Assembly (NCBI GenBank): GCA_039519185.1
Contig: CM076848.1
Coordinates: forward strand, 121,410,989 to 121,474,988
DNA from: Astragalus membranaceus
Lineage: Eukaryota > Streptophyta > Magnoliopsida > Fabales > Fabaceae
Direction: 5' to 3'
DNA length: 64,000 nucleotides
The notes beneath the pieces were generated by a model. It saw only the letters and a program-made list of their open reading frames with translations, did not search any database and was not told the origin of the DNA. The number at the start of each line of letters is the position of its first letter. The first letter of the stretch is position 1. Positions 32,786 through 44,512 of the stretch are shown in pieces. The position numbers and the translations under genes are program-made.

Positions 32786-35674
32786 TGTAACACCCTAAAT
32801 GATTTAATTAAGTAATTGATTAAATTATTTAAAGTGTTGCACTAATTTTTGATTAAATTATAATAGAGCATTTTATTTAATTGAAGGGGATGGCGTTGGA
32901 AATACCGGAACTGCAAGTAATGGCCCAAGAAGCCCAAGCCCGTTGGCTTAGGCGCTCCTTAGGCGCTGGGGGTCTAGGTTTCGCCTCAGTTGTGCCAAAA
33001 GAGAGAAAGAAATCGAAGGAGAGGAGAAGAGAAAGAAAAAGGCGATCTCAAGCTAAGGAGTTAGGGTTTCGTTCATCTTGATCCTAGGTAAGAGTTCCTA
33101 CTCCTTTTCTTATTCGATTTTCCTTCTCTTTCAAGTGTTTAAGTTTTCGGTTTCCTAACCCTTTCTATTGTTGATCAATTCGTGATGATCCAAGAGAGAG
33201 AGAGAGAGGACACGAATCGTGAGAGAGGAAAGAAGAAGGAGAAGATTCCTTGTTGCGGTGGTTTGTCGGTGCTTCGGTGGAAAGAGCTCTATTTTCGGCA
33301 TAATCAAGGTAAGGGGAGTCTCACTCTATAATAGAGAGTATAATAGGTTGTATGTAGATCATAGGGTCTTATTTGATGTTGTTTGATAATTATTTGATTG
33401 TTTGGGTTGGTTGAAATTAAAGGATTGTATGATGCAATCGATTCCCTATGCTAAGGTTAGGATTTCATGTTTTGATTTTGTGCCTTGTTGTGTTCGTAAT
33501 GTATAATTGTGAAATTGAAGTTGTTGGTATGAGCATAATATGTTTTATGATTGTTGTTGTGATTTGATTTAGAAAAGAAATTAAGAATTTGATGTTTGGT
33601 GGGTGTTGGGACGCATGGGGCGCCAAGTGCCTAGGGGAAATGGTGCCCTGTGTACTGTAGCAGTGGGCTTGTGTGGTGTTGTGTATGTTGTTTGCTGTTC
33701 TGGGCGCCAAGTTGCTGGGAAACAGGCGCCTGGGCACTGTTCTGGCGCCTGGGGTGGCGCCAAGGTGCTGCCTGTGTCTAGACAAGGCGCACAAATGGTG
33801 TTTTTGGGCAAAACTCAGTTTTCTAAACATATTTTCCCGAGCCAAATTTTGTATTCACGTGACCAAATCTTATTTAAAACATTTTGGCTAGAGTGGTTTC
33901 AGTTGTTCACGCACCATTTTGAAATTGTCCTAGAGGGCATTGTTTTGGAACGTTTATGGTGCCTAGGAGTGTGCTGTGAGTTCTAAGCAGATTTTCCCGA
34001 GCCAAATTTTGTATTCACCTGCCCAAATTGTATTTTAAGCACTGTGGCTAAAGATTTTTCTGTTTTGCACGCGTTGTTTTGAAATGGTCCTATTGGGCAT
34101 AGTTTTAGCTTGTGTAAAGGGGGCTTTGTGTGCAAATCAATTTCTAAGCAGATTTTCCCGAGCCAAATTTTGTATTCACCTGCCCAAATTGTATTTTAAG
34201 CACTGTGGCTAAAGAATTTTCTGTTTTGCACGCGTTGTTTTGAAATGGTCCTATTGGGCATAGTTTTAGCTTGTGTAAAGTGGGCTTTGTGTGCAAATCA
34301 ATTTCTAAGCAGATTTTCCCGAGCCAAATTTTGTATTCACCTGCCCAAATTGTATTTTAAGCACTGTGGCTAAAGAATTTTCTGTTTTGCACGCGTTGTT
34401 TTGAAATGGTCCTATTGGGCATAGTTTTAGCTTGTGTAAAGTGGGCTTGGTGTGCAAATCAATTTCTAAGCAGATTTTCCCGAGCCAAATTTTGTATTCA
34501 CCTGCCCAAATTGTATTTTAAGCACTGTGGCTAAAGAATTTTCTGTTTTGCACGCGTTGTTTTGAAATGGTCCTATTGGGCATAGTGTTAGCTTGTGTAA
34601 AGGGGGCTTTTGTGTGCAAGTCAATTTCTAAGTAGATTTTCCCGAGCCAAATTTTGTATTCACCTGACCAAATTCCATTTTGAACGTTTTGGCTAGAGCG
34701 GTTTTAAGTTTTCAGGTGGCCTACTCGGTTTGGTCCTTGTGAGGGGTTCTAGTCCTTTAGTTGAGTTTAGTCCTAGAGACGTGATTGAGATGAGATAATA
34801 AATGAGTTGATTTATGATATCGTGGGGATATGGGCTATGGGGGCCAGAGTCACGGGGACTCAATTGATTGATGATGAGGCAATGGGAGCTATAACTAATG
34901 ATTAATAAAGAGGTGATATATGATGTATGGACTATGTTGTTAAGAATTGTGATTGTGATCTTTGTCATGGAGTCTCATGCATACATAAGGCTGAGGTCTG
35001 AGTTTATATAGTAATGATAAGGCTGCGGTCTCAGTTCTATTTTGTGATGATAAGGCTGCGGTCTGAGTTTGATATTATGATGATGAGGCTGCGGTCTGGG
35101 AAAATCGTACCACATGCATAACTGTATTGCATACATTCTCATAATAAGCATGCGAGTTGTTGGTTGTATGAACTATGCCACTGTGTGACTGTATGAGTGT
35201 GTCACTATGATAAAATATACTTCTTATTATAGTCTTTATTATGTGGTCTGAGACTCACCCTTCTGTTGTTGTTTACCACAGGTAGTCCTGAGTGAAGGCT
35301 TACTCCCTTCATTCCCGAGTCGGTCTGCTCTGATACGTGACACCTAGGGGGTGGGCTTAGGATTCTAGTGTTATTCATTTGCTGTTGAATTTTTATATGC
35401 ATTGATTTAATGATTTTGATGAGGCTGTTGTTCGGCACTTTTGAGATTATGTTATTTTCCGCTGCGAGACATTCATTTCCTAGTGTGTGGATTTTATTGA
35501 TGAATTCTTGAGTATTCCATCCCATTTAAGGGTGTTGCGTATTATAAAGATGTAATGAACGCTTATGCTGATTTTGTCGTTGTTAGATTAAAGTTATGTG
35601 TAGCATTCCATTGAAATGAAATTTTGAAACTCTGATTTCTTACAAATAATAGCCGGGTAGAATGGGGTGTTACA
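32786..35674 (+). repeat. Element E 3' LTR (2889 bp)
   Basis: Near-identical partner of 25376-28263, with the same GGCGCC block (33619-33789) and 161-bp array (33833-34674). Its CTCTGAT boxes are unchanged. Confidence 0.94.
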
Positions 35675-35679
35675 AGAGG
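35675..35679. repeat. Target-site duplication of E, right copy (AGAGG)
   Basis: This is the second copy, followed by the F pol continuation TAGAGTTTTCTATGG. Confidence 0.95.
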
Positions 35680-37300
35680 TAGAGTTTTCTATGGAATTGA
35701 TTCCGGTACAGGATCAATATCTATTGTTTCTTCTTGAAAGTTTCTAGAGAATTAAAGGAAATGGAGTCGCAACTTGAAGAGTCGATGTTAAAGAAGTTCA
35801 TTCGACCGAGAGCTTCTCTAAGGAGTGCTCTGGTGCGGTTAGCCGAAAGGAAAAATGGTAGCATGAGATTGTGCATTGATTATCGACAACTCAACAAAGT
35901 GACGATCAAGAATAAATATCCCCTTACCAAGGATAGACGATTTGCTTGAGCAATTTGAGGTGCTGCAGTGTTTCTAAAATTGATCTGAAGTCAGGATATC
36001 ATCAAATAAAAGTTAGAGCCTTAGATATTCCGAAGACAGCTGTCTGTACTAGGTATGGACATTACGAGTTCGTAGTGATGACCTTCGGTTTGACTAATGC
36101 TCCAGCGGTATTCGTGGATACATGAACCGAGTTTTCCACGCGTACCTGGATCAAATTGTAGTTGTTTTCATTGATGATGTCGTGGTGTACTCGAAGACCA
36201 TTGACGAGCATGTTCAACATCTCCGCATTGTTCTGAGTGTACTCCGAGAAAATAAGTTGTACTTGAAATCTTCGAAGTGTGATTTTTGGGTGTCAGAGGT
36301 AAATTCTTTGAGACGGGTGATTTCCCAAGTCGGGAGTTTCTGTAGAGCCCAGTAAGAAGGAAGTGGTGTTGAATGGGAGTGACCAACATCAGTCGCAGAG
36401 ATCAAAAGTTTCTGGATCTAGCCGGTTACTGTAAGAGGTTTGTTAAAGGGTTCTCACAGTTAGTTGTCCACTTACTCGGTTAACTCATAAGGGTCAACCT
36501 TTTACGCGGGATGCTGATTGTGAAGAATGTTTTCAAGAATTGAAGGTTTGGTTGACTTCTGCTCCATTCCTGATTCTTCCGGATCCGTCTTTGAAATTTC
36601 AAATTTACGGCGATGTTTTTGGGAAGGGTTTAGGAGGTGTTCTCGTGCAGAATCAACGAGAGGTAGCTTATGCGTCCAGACAATTGAAGACTCATGAGGA
36701 GAATTATCCGACTCATGATTTGTAATTGGCATCTATTGTGTATGCACTGAAGATTTGGAGACGTTACCTGTATGGGTCTCGTTTCGAAGTCTTTAGTGAT
36801 CACAAAAGTTTAAAGTATCTGTTTGATCAGAAAGAACTGAATAGCAGGCAGAGAAGTGTGTTGAGTTTCTGGAGGATTATGAATTTGTGCTGATGTAGCA
36901 TTCAAGAGAGGTCAGTGTTGTAACTGATGCACTGAGTAGGAAGTCCATCCACATGGCTGAGTTTATTGATGCATGAGATGGAATCATCGGAGTCTTTTAG
37001 AGACTTAAATTTGAATTCAAGATCGAGAGGAACCTGTTAGTGTTGAGCCATATGAGGATCTCTAGTTCCCTAAGGGATTCTATACGCTTGGCACAGGAAG
37101 TTGATGTGAAGCTACAATCACAAAAGGTATTTCCAGATTTTTCCATGGATAGTGATGGAGTCAGTTGTTTCAACGGTAGAATCTGTGCGCCCGATGATGA
37201 GAACAATAAAAGGCAAGTGTTAGAGGAAGCACACCGAAGTTTATATTCTGTTCCAGGGTGTACAGAATATAAAGCAGATGTATTAGTGGCGAGGTATTAG
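35680..37300 (+). pseudogene. pol: Element F RT-RNase H relic
   Basis: It resumes the F pol after E. Recognisable pieces in shifting frames are RT palm SMRLCIDYRQLNKVTIKNKYPL (35861-35930), FIDDVVVYSK (36168-36195, second catalytic Asp kept but next residues altered), RNase H-like DVFGKGLGGVL (36609 on; catalytic Asp kept, neighbour Ala to Val), SDHKSLKYLFDQKEL (36797-36840), and an integrase zinc-domain start HRSLYSV (37230 on) that collapses in deletions relative to H. The integrase core and tail are missing. Many stops and indels, with no coding capacity. The best template for comparison is H pol. Confidence 0.85.
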
Positions 37301-38291
37301 TTTGTTAACCTCTCCTTGTGAAGGTTAACAAGGAGATAGTATTATGTGATTCCGTTTGACAAGTCGAACGTGAATACGAATATGTAAGTGGGGTAACTGC
37401 TGACTGTTCTCACGTTGCGAATAACCATCAAAGGATTAATTGATGGATCTGCTTATAAGTGATGGAAATTTCCGAAGTGAAGCTAAAGTTAATTTTGGGA
37501 ACGAATTAAGAGGCTAATAGGATATGAGAGGAGGAAAATCCTAGGAGGATTGCTTAGGTTGAGGGGAAGCTCTCAACGCTATTGACTAATTCGGAAAGGA
37601 GCTCTAAGTTCTGTTTGATAGATGTTTGGACAACAACTGAGGTGATTTTTATTACGTTCAATTTATTTGATGTCCCCGTGGTTTATTTCTACGTTTAAGG
37701 TCAGAGCTTTTGATAAAACCCAAATCTCATCTTTTTGAAAAAGTTTTACCTCGAAGACTTGGAAGCGAGTCAAGGAAATTCACAGTGACTTTCCGTCACA
37801 TTTTTCAATGTGTACAGGAACTGTTATGGATTTTAGAAATTTGCGGAGAACGTGTTTACACCCTTTGAGAAAATCGTGTTTGTTTTTACCTCTGCCGAGG
37901 AGTACCAGTTGTGGATCTCATATTCAACATATATTCTATCAAGTGTCTTGTATTAGACCATTTGATTTAGATTAATCAAAGTTGGGGAGCAAGCGAGGAT
38001 AATTAGAATGAAGCTTCAGAAGTGTTTTCAAATGCGGTGCCGAGCTTATGTAGGTGAAAGAAGAGTTTCTCGTGTCGATTCGTAATAAGAGAGTTCGGAC
38101 TGTAATCTTAGAAGCGTTCTGGGGTAGTAGTAGATCATACCTGGAGATTGATGTGCCAACTTGGGAAGGTTTTCTACCCTAATTTCGTTAGTTCGAGATT
38201 GTTTTCCAGCAAATTATGACCTTTCTGAGAATGTCGATTCTCGGTTAGTCAGATGAAAGACTTAGCGAAATTTTGAGGACAAAATTCTTTC
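37301..38291 (+). other. F interior, unclassified non-coding stretch
   Basis: About 1 kb replaces the expected integrase core. I see no reading frame or match to H. An inverted repeat lies at 37302-37331 (TTAACCTCTCCTTGTG then AAGGTTAACAAGGAG). The end (GAGGACAAAATTCTTTCAAG) is the normal pre-tract sequence of this family. Confidence 0.5.
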
Positions 38292-38304
38292 AAGTTGGGG
38301 AGAA
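38292..38304 (+). promoter_or_regulatory. Element F polypurine tract
   Basis: AAGTTGGGGAGAA abuts the right LTR; the same tract (minus strand) is at 44463-44475 in H. Confidence 0.85.
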
Positions 38305-38514
38305 TGTAACATCCTCAAAATAATTAGTAGAATTATTTGGGTGTTAAACCAATTAAACCAATTTAGTACTTAACTGGTAAATTTATCGAGTGCTAAAATT
38401 ATTTATTTGTTGTCATCGGATCGTTAATCGGATAATACGGACCAAGGAAGTTTTGGAATCGAAATAGGAGATTTCGATCAATATAGTAATTTGACCGCGT
38501 TACAACTTAAATAT

Positions 38515-38546
<32 letters not shown>

Positions 38547-39936
38547 TACGGGTGTGTGTGTGAGAGGAGAAAGAATTAATTAAAAGGAAAGAAAAGAAAG
38601 AAAGAGGGGCGAGAAACAGAGAGGAGAAGAAAAAAGGAAAAGAAGAGAGAAAGAATGGGGGAGGAGGAAGAAGAGGAAAAAGGAAGGGTTTACGCTCATC
38701 GAAACGACTTCCTTCCAACACGAAAAACGCTCAGCGTTACTCCCTCTTCGATTTGGTACCAACATCAACATCATCAACTCTCTCTCTCTCTCTTTGCCAT
38801 TTTCGAATTTTGAAGGAAATGGAGGTTTGTTGATGGTTCAAGCTCAAGGAAGGCTTGGGATGGAGTTTGGCGCGAACCCAAGGATGATGGATCGTTGATT
38901 GAGGTTCGATTGAAAGATTGGAAGCGAGTTGGGTGATTTGGGGTTTTGTGAATAGTGATTAGAAGTTGGGGAAGATGATGAATAGTGTCCGTGGAGAATT
39001 TCGGGGAAATCGGTATTTCGGTCAAAATGAGGTTTCGCGATCGAGTGGAAAGCTTTGAAAGCGGAAGTGGTGTCGCCGGAGCGGGGAATGTTCGTGTGGT
39101 TACTCGGTGATTTCGGCTCGATCGTGGATCACGCGTCAAAGGTGAGTTCTACTCACGTTTAGGATTTTATGTTTCGAATTAATTAATTAACTATTTTATC
39201 GCTTTCGCTGGACTGGAATATTTCTGGATATTGTCTGTTTCGGGCTAGGAATTAATCGGAGCGAGTCTCGGGTTGAGTCGTGTTGAAATGGAATTTTTAG
39301 TGATTTAATTTCGGAAGATTTTGAGTCAAAAAGCATTATTTTTGAATATGTCGAATTTTGATGAAAATCGAATGTGTTGAGTCTTTGATTGGATTGGTTG
39401 ATCGAGCGAGGACGTTGGATATGTTTTTGTACTATTTTGGTGTTAGGACTGGACTGGAACAGGTATCGGAATTGGTCGGAACGACGAAAATTGGGAAAAC
39501 GGGATAAAATACAATGCTGTCAAAAGCGCACGACCCGTGCGTCTCAAGCGCACGGATCGTGCGGATCTTTCTGTTTCTGTCTTCAAAAATGCAATACAGG
39601 GCGCACGACCCGTGCGTATGGGCGCACGAACCGTGCGCTGTGTTCTGCCCAAGCTTTCCAAACTTGCCCGAAACGATCCCGATCGATTCCAATCCTCTTT
39701 TAATCCTTTCCTAACCCTTCTATAATGATATTAGGCCTATAATGCCATGATTTTCGGTATGTTTCAAAAGGGTTTCTAAAATACTTTCGAAGTTAAAATT
39801 GTTTCGAAAAACCGAATAATAGTACACGTGTGCGGATATGTTTTATTGATAACAAAACGGACTATGAGTCCTACGTGATATGGTTTAACCGACGCGGGAT
39901 GATTATTAAATATTGTCTAAACCGGTCTACGAGTCA

Positions 39937-40007
<71 letters not shown>

Positions 40008-40841
40008 TATTACATCGATTATGGGAAACGGCCCGATACGGGTGTTATGTTCAATTATTGGTTTGAATGTAAATGAACTAAATGTTCATATGATTGTAGA
40101 TATATATATTATATCGAGTTTGGGTGACGACCCATGTTAACATACTAGGCGGGGAAGTCATGATCCCTTACCCTAGGCTCTGAGGCCAATAGCAGAACTG
40201 TTATTGGATAGGGGTTCGCCGGGAGACGCAAATAGATTGCAGCCGGTGTTATGTTAAAAGTATTGTACTATGTGCGTCGGGAGACGCAAATAGATTGCAG
40301 CCGGTGTCACGTAGAAGGGCCTAGGATGCTAGTTCGCCGGGAGATGCAAATAGATTGCAGCCGGTGTCTTACTAGGTCGAAGCCTTATTGTATGGTCCAC
40401 CGAGATTAGCAAGCGGATTGCGGTCGGTGGTGTGTCGAATCTTAAAAACGTTTTAAAAATGGACCGAGAGTGTTAGTAGGGGTCTCGGTAGAACTCACTG
40501 AGATTGTATCTCACTGTTTATATTTTGTGATTTTACAGAGAAGCAGGGGGAAAAAGAAAAGGTGAAGAAGCACAGCTAGGTGGTGTGCATATGAAGACGG
40601 TGAAGACTTAGTTTTCATTGTTATTGTCTTTCCCTAGAGATTTTTGTATTTTCGATTGTATAACTTATATCAGTAAAAGTTGTAAAATCGTTTCCGCTAT
40701 TTCTTGGTATTTGGATATTGGACTCTAAGTTATGAGTTGTTTTTATTTATGTTCAATATCTAAAACAGGAAAAATATCTCTGATTATTTTATGATGGTAC
40801 ACTTGGGTATTTTTACTCGATAAAAATACCGGGGTGTTACA
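38305..40841 (+). repeat. Element F 3' LTR (2537 bp)
   Basis: It begins with the undamaged TGTAACATCCTC and ends GGTGTTACA. It differs from the left LTR mainly in repeat lengths: (CT)8 at 38778-38793, longer AT runs (38518-38543, 39939-40011) and one more hairpin unit (40214-40248). CpG module at 39526-39639; CTCTGAT at 40778-40784. Confidence 0.93.
39939..40011. repeat. (AT)n microsatellite in F 3' LTR
   Basis: About 36 units with one GT interruption, twice the length of the 5' LTR run. Confidence 0.9.
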
Positions 40842-41257
40842 GATTCTAGTTAGGCCGAGCCGATTCTTGGGAAACTGAATCAAAGGAGGGCCGGTCTCGC
40901 GACCATCTCGACTTTTAGGCGACTTTAAAGGTAGTTGCCCTCGCTTTGATTCGAGTTGGGCCGAGCCGAGTCTTGGAAAACTGAATCAAAGGAGGCCCGG
41001 TCTCATGACCATCTCGACTCGATAATAACAACGTTAGAGGAAAACACAAACTCGATAAATTGCGCCAAAGGAGGATGAAGTCACGCGTCAGCCTTTCTGA
41101 CTTGGATAATTTTCATGGTCATGTTGTGGTTATAGAACCGACATACGGCTGAGAAATTAAATCTAAGTGAAGGAAAGAGCTTCGTTGCACATGTATACCG
41201 GGGGCTATGTGTTTCCAAAGAGAATCGGTATCAGTTTGATTCTCTTCCTCATCTTGG
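40842..41257 (+). repeat. 416-bp flanking duplication, right copy
   Basis: It begins immediately after the CA of the F right LTR and continues into X sequence (AACGCCTGCC) that the left copy lacks. Confidence 0.92.
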
Positions 41258-42386
41258 AACGCCTGCCGACCTTGATAGTATTACCGACTTCGTGGTATCA
41301 ACCCTGACACGTTTGGGAAAAACGAATTTGGGTAGTTTCCTTCCGCAGATCGGCGAGGCCGACATACCAATAACCGAGCATACGTGGTCCCACTACAGTG
41401 CCCGCCTAAGATCGGTTAGTGGGGGAACCTCATCAAACCGTCGTATGCCTCGGCCTAATCAAAGTTTATGGTAACAAAGGCCTAATCCGCCGACACTGTG
41501 AGACCAGATTTCAGATAAAGAAATGAATGTAGATACATGTGTCAAAATATACTGGATCGAAAGTCCTCTAGTTCAGTGTTGAAATCGAACGCAGACGTTA
41601 AAACTGGCGTGGGTTTTGCGAGCCAGCTTCGGGTTGGCTCTAAGGTTGCCTTGGTGTCGATCTCACCGTATATTGTTGATCTCACCCATATATTTTCGAT
41701 CTCACCCATAGACTAGGGCGTGAACAACACGCCCACGAGCATCCAACGACCAGGATTTTGTTCCACAGACAAGAAGCAACCTCGGCTGCAACACAGTACA
41801 TCACCTCCTTGCCATGCTGAGTCCCGTATGTACCCGTGCGGTGATTCACCAACCTTGACTTATCTTGCCAGAACTGACGCTGATATCGTCAATGTCACAC
41901 TACTAATGTTGACAACCCGGTTTGGCACTACGACTATAGAACATTCGAGTCTCATCTTTTTGGTTTTCACAAGGTTCTCATCTCGTTACGCTCTACTCGA
42001 GAGAGATACCATTGTTGGCGCAAACCACTCACCCCCAACTAGGGGACAGTAACAAGAGTCTCACAGTATTTAATTGTTCGACTTTAGAATTGGGCCTGCG
42101 AGCTCGACTGCAGGAATTTCAGGACTTGGTACACTCACCTTTGCCCTCTTTGAGGTATACACTATCACAGTTTATGTTCGTTGCAGAACCTAAATGTTGC
42201 TAAAAGAACATCCACAACTCAGGGACTAGTCTGGTGTACAAATCACGATGATAACGTATGTGTAACTATATTACACGAACTATTATTTCTTTCATTATTT
42301 AGCTAACTTCAGCAGGTTGGATGTCTTACGAGGAAGACTTTGCTCACAAGTCGGCTCCACAACATGTGCAACCGACTTGGGGGGCT
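41258..42386 (+). mobile_element. Element X (middle part), non-coding 3' region ending in a purine tract
   Basis: It continues X after the 416-bp duplication. Small open frames (41292-41474, 41720-42052) have no family signature. GATCTCACCCATA is repeated at about 41685-41711. The last bases read CAACCGACTTGGGGGGCT, a polypurine tract; H has inserted right there. After H, the X LTR starts at 50970. This fixes X in plus orientation. Confidence 0.5.
42382..42386. repeat. Target-site duplication of H, left copy (GGGCT)
   Basis: GGGCT also occurs at 50963-50967 after the end of H. Confidence 0.95.
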
Positions 42387-44462
42387 TGTAACACCCAGGT
42401 ATATTTAACTTGTAAAAATACCAACTCGTGTCAAAATATAAACATCAGAGATAATAATTTCCTGTTTAGACACTGAATACCAACATAAAATTTTGCTGAA
42501 ATACAACATGACCATCTTATACACAAATAAGATCATACGGTACACAGACCATAACTGTCAGCAACTGGTAATCAGAGTCATACAAGAAAGCGGAAAAGGA
42601 TAAACAAAACACTAATGCCATAGTGTTGTAATACATAGGCAACAGAAGGAAAATAAACTTGAACATAAAGCTAAGTCATTATTCTCCTCCCGGGGCCACC
42701 TACTCGTGCCTCTGAGGTTTCTTCTGTCCCTGTTTATCTGTAAAACAACAACAATTAAACAGTGAGATACAATCTCAGTGAGTTCTACCGGAACCCCTAC
42801 TAACACTCTCGGTCCGTTTAAAACATTTTTAAGGTTTGACACGACACCGACCGCAATCCACTTGCTAATCCCGGTGTACCATACCATAAGGCTTCGATCT
42901 AATAGGACACCGACTGCAATCCACTTGCTAATCCCGATGAACGCAGCACAAACTTTTGACACAACACCGACTGCAATCCACTTGCTAATCCCGGCGAACC
43001 CCATAACCAATAGTGTTTCCTAATGGCCCAGAGCCTAGGGTAAGGGTTCATGACTTCCCCGCCTAGTATGTCAACATGGGTCGTCACCCAAACTCGATAT
43101 AATATATATATCTACAGCACTATGAACCCACGGTCCATTAAATCAGACAATCAATGAAACACTTTAATTCCACGTTTTATAAAAAATCCAAGTTCACACT
43201 CGCACTCTATTTGACCATTTTTTGACACAATTTTCAATATCAGAAACAGATCATTTTGCCTTAAAAATAGAATATTCAGTTAGGCCTCTGAATAAGCTTT
43301 CCAACGCATCTTAGAACACCTCAATCGGGTTCCCGGATCAAAAGATATCGCAAAACGAAAAACAGTGTTTGGTTGCTGAAATTCTGTCAAACTGCGCTGA
43401 AGTCGCGCCTGGCGCGCGAGTTGCGCGCGAACTGGCAGAAAGTTCTGTCAAACTGCGCTGAAGTCGCGCCTGGAGCGCAAGTGAGGCGCGAACAGGCAGA
43501 AGGGGGGGTCTGTTAAGACAGATTTTGCGATTTTCGCGAAATCCGCTATTCCGCTCAATTCCGATTTTAGTTCCGATCAAAAACAGATTTGACAACCAGT
43601 AAAATGAGTCCAATTCAAACCACACAATCAATCAATCCAATCAAAAACTTAATCAAAACGAATTGTATTAAAACGCGACATATTTTCAAATAACGGTTTT
43701 CGTTCCAAAATCTCTCGAAACCAATTAACGTAAAAACTAACGAGACACAAAACATCCTAAGCGTGAGTAAAACTCACCCTTGAAGCGAGAGTCTTTGCCG
43801 AGCCGAAATCACCGACTTGTCGAAATCGCCGAATCGAATCCAAACAACACCGAACCGCTCCTTTCTTCGTTTCGAATTCCCAAACGCGTTCCACCGCTCT
43901 TGGCTTCGTTCCTAATCACGTTTCCATCATCAATTTCATCTCACAACTCAAGATTTCAACAATTTAATTCCAAAAACCCCTAGAAATTCGTAGGTCATGA
44001 GGAGGGGGAAAAATTGAAGAGAATCTTACCAAGTTATAGGGTTTTGTAGAGGAGAGGGAGATGGTGATTGTGCTGAAATTTGAGGTGATGGGGCTTCCTC
44101 TTCTTCTTCCTTTCTCTTCTTCTTTCCTCTTCTTCTTTCTCCTTTCTTTCTCTTCTTTTCTTCCTCTGCTTTCTCTTCTGCGCTTTCTTTCTTCTTTTTC
44201 TTTCTTTTATTCTTTTTCATTTAACACACACACACATATACTTATTTAATTAATAAATAAGTGGTAGCGTGGTCCAATTACCGTATTGATCTTAATTCCT
44301 TATTTCGATTCCAAAACTTCCTTGGTCCGTATTATTCGGTCAACGATCCTGTGACAGCCAATAATTAATTTTAGCACTCAATAATTTTACCAATTAAGCA
44401 CTAAATTAATTCAATTGGGTTAACATCCAATTAATTCGATTAATTATTTTGAGGATGTTACA
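42387..44462 (-). repeat. Element H 3' LTR (2076 bp)
   Basis: TGTAACACCC to GGATGTTACA. It carries three hairpin repeats (42843-42996), a CpG-rich module with two near-identical 60-bp halves (43393-43496), a GA-rich tract on the minus strand (44095-44220) and CTCTGAT on minus at 42444-42450. Confidence 0.93.
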
Positions 44463-44475
44463 TTCTCCCCAACTT
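44463..44475 (-). promoter_or_regulatory. Element H polypurine tract
   Basis: On minus AAGTTGGGGAGAA next to the 3' LTR. Confidence 0.88.
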
Positions 44476-44512
44476 GAAAGAATTTTGTCCTCAAAATTAA
44501 ACACAACATACC

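Larger units (their letters stand above)
25376..35674 (+). mobile_element. Element E: near-complete chromovirus inside F
   Basis: It is 10,299 bp with AGAGG duplications, LTRs of 2888 and 2889 bp, primer site, a gag-pol frame of normal length with three lesions, and a polypurine tract. The LTRs differ at scattered positions only (for example CTAGTCC/CTACTCC and TGACTACG/GGAACG), so it is younger than F. It is closely related to A in protein and in LTR layout. Confidence 0.93.
21606..40841 (+). mobile_element. Element F: decayed chromovirus, host to E
   Basis: It has a left LTR (21606-24094), primer site, broken gag-protease (24238-25375), insertion of E (25376-35674), broken RT-RNase H (35680-37300), about 1 kb without recognisable coding, a polypurine tract and a right LTR (38305-40841). 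The proteins match H. There is no 5-bp target duplication; a 416-bp duplication of X flanks it instead. The left LTR tip is altered (TGTTTTCCAAAAT for TGTAACATCCTCAAAAT). Confidence 0.88.

Noticed and set aside
42020..42034. TTGGCGCAAACC as a second primer-binding site in X
   Set aside because: No LTR end precedes it, and it lies near the 3' end of X, not after a 5' LTR.
41720..42052. 110-codon frame in X
   Set aside because: No recognisable domain, in a non-coding repeat-rich 3' region, with neighbouring stops in all frames.
44026..44249. Lys/Glu-rich minus frame and Phe/Ser/Leu-rich plus frame in H LTR (also 50526-50749)
   Set aside because: Low-complexity product of the GA-rich leader tract.
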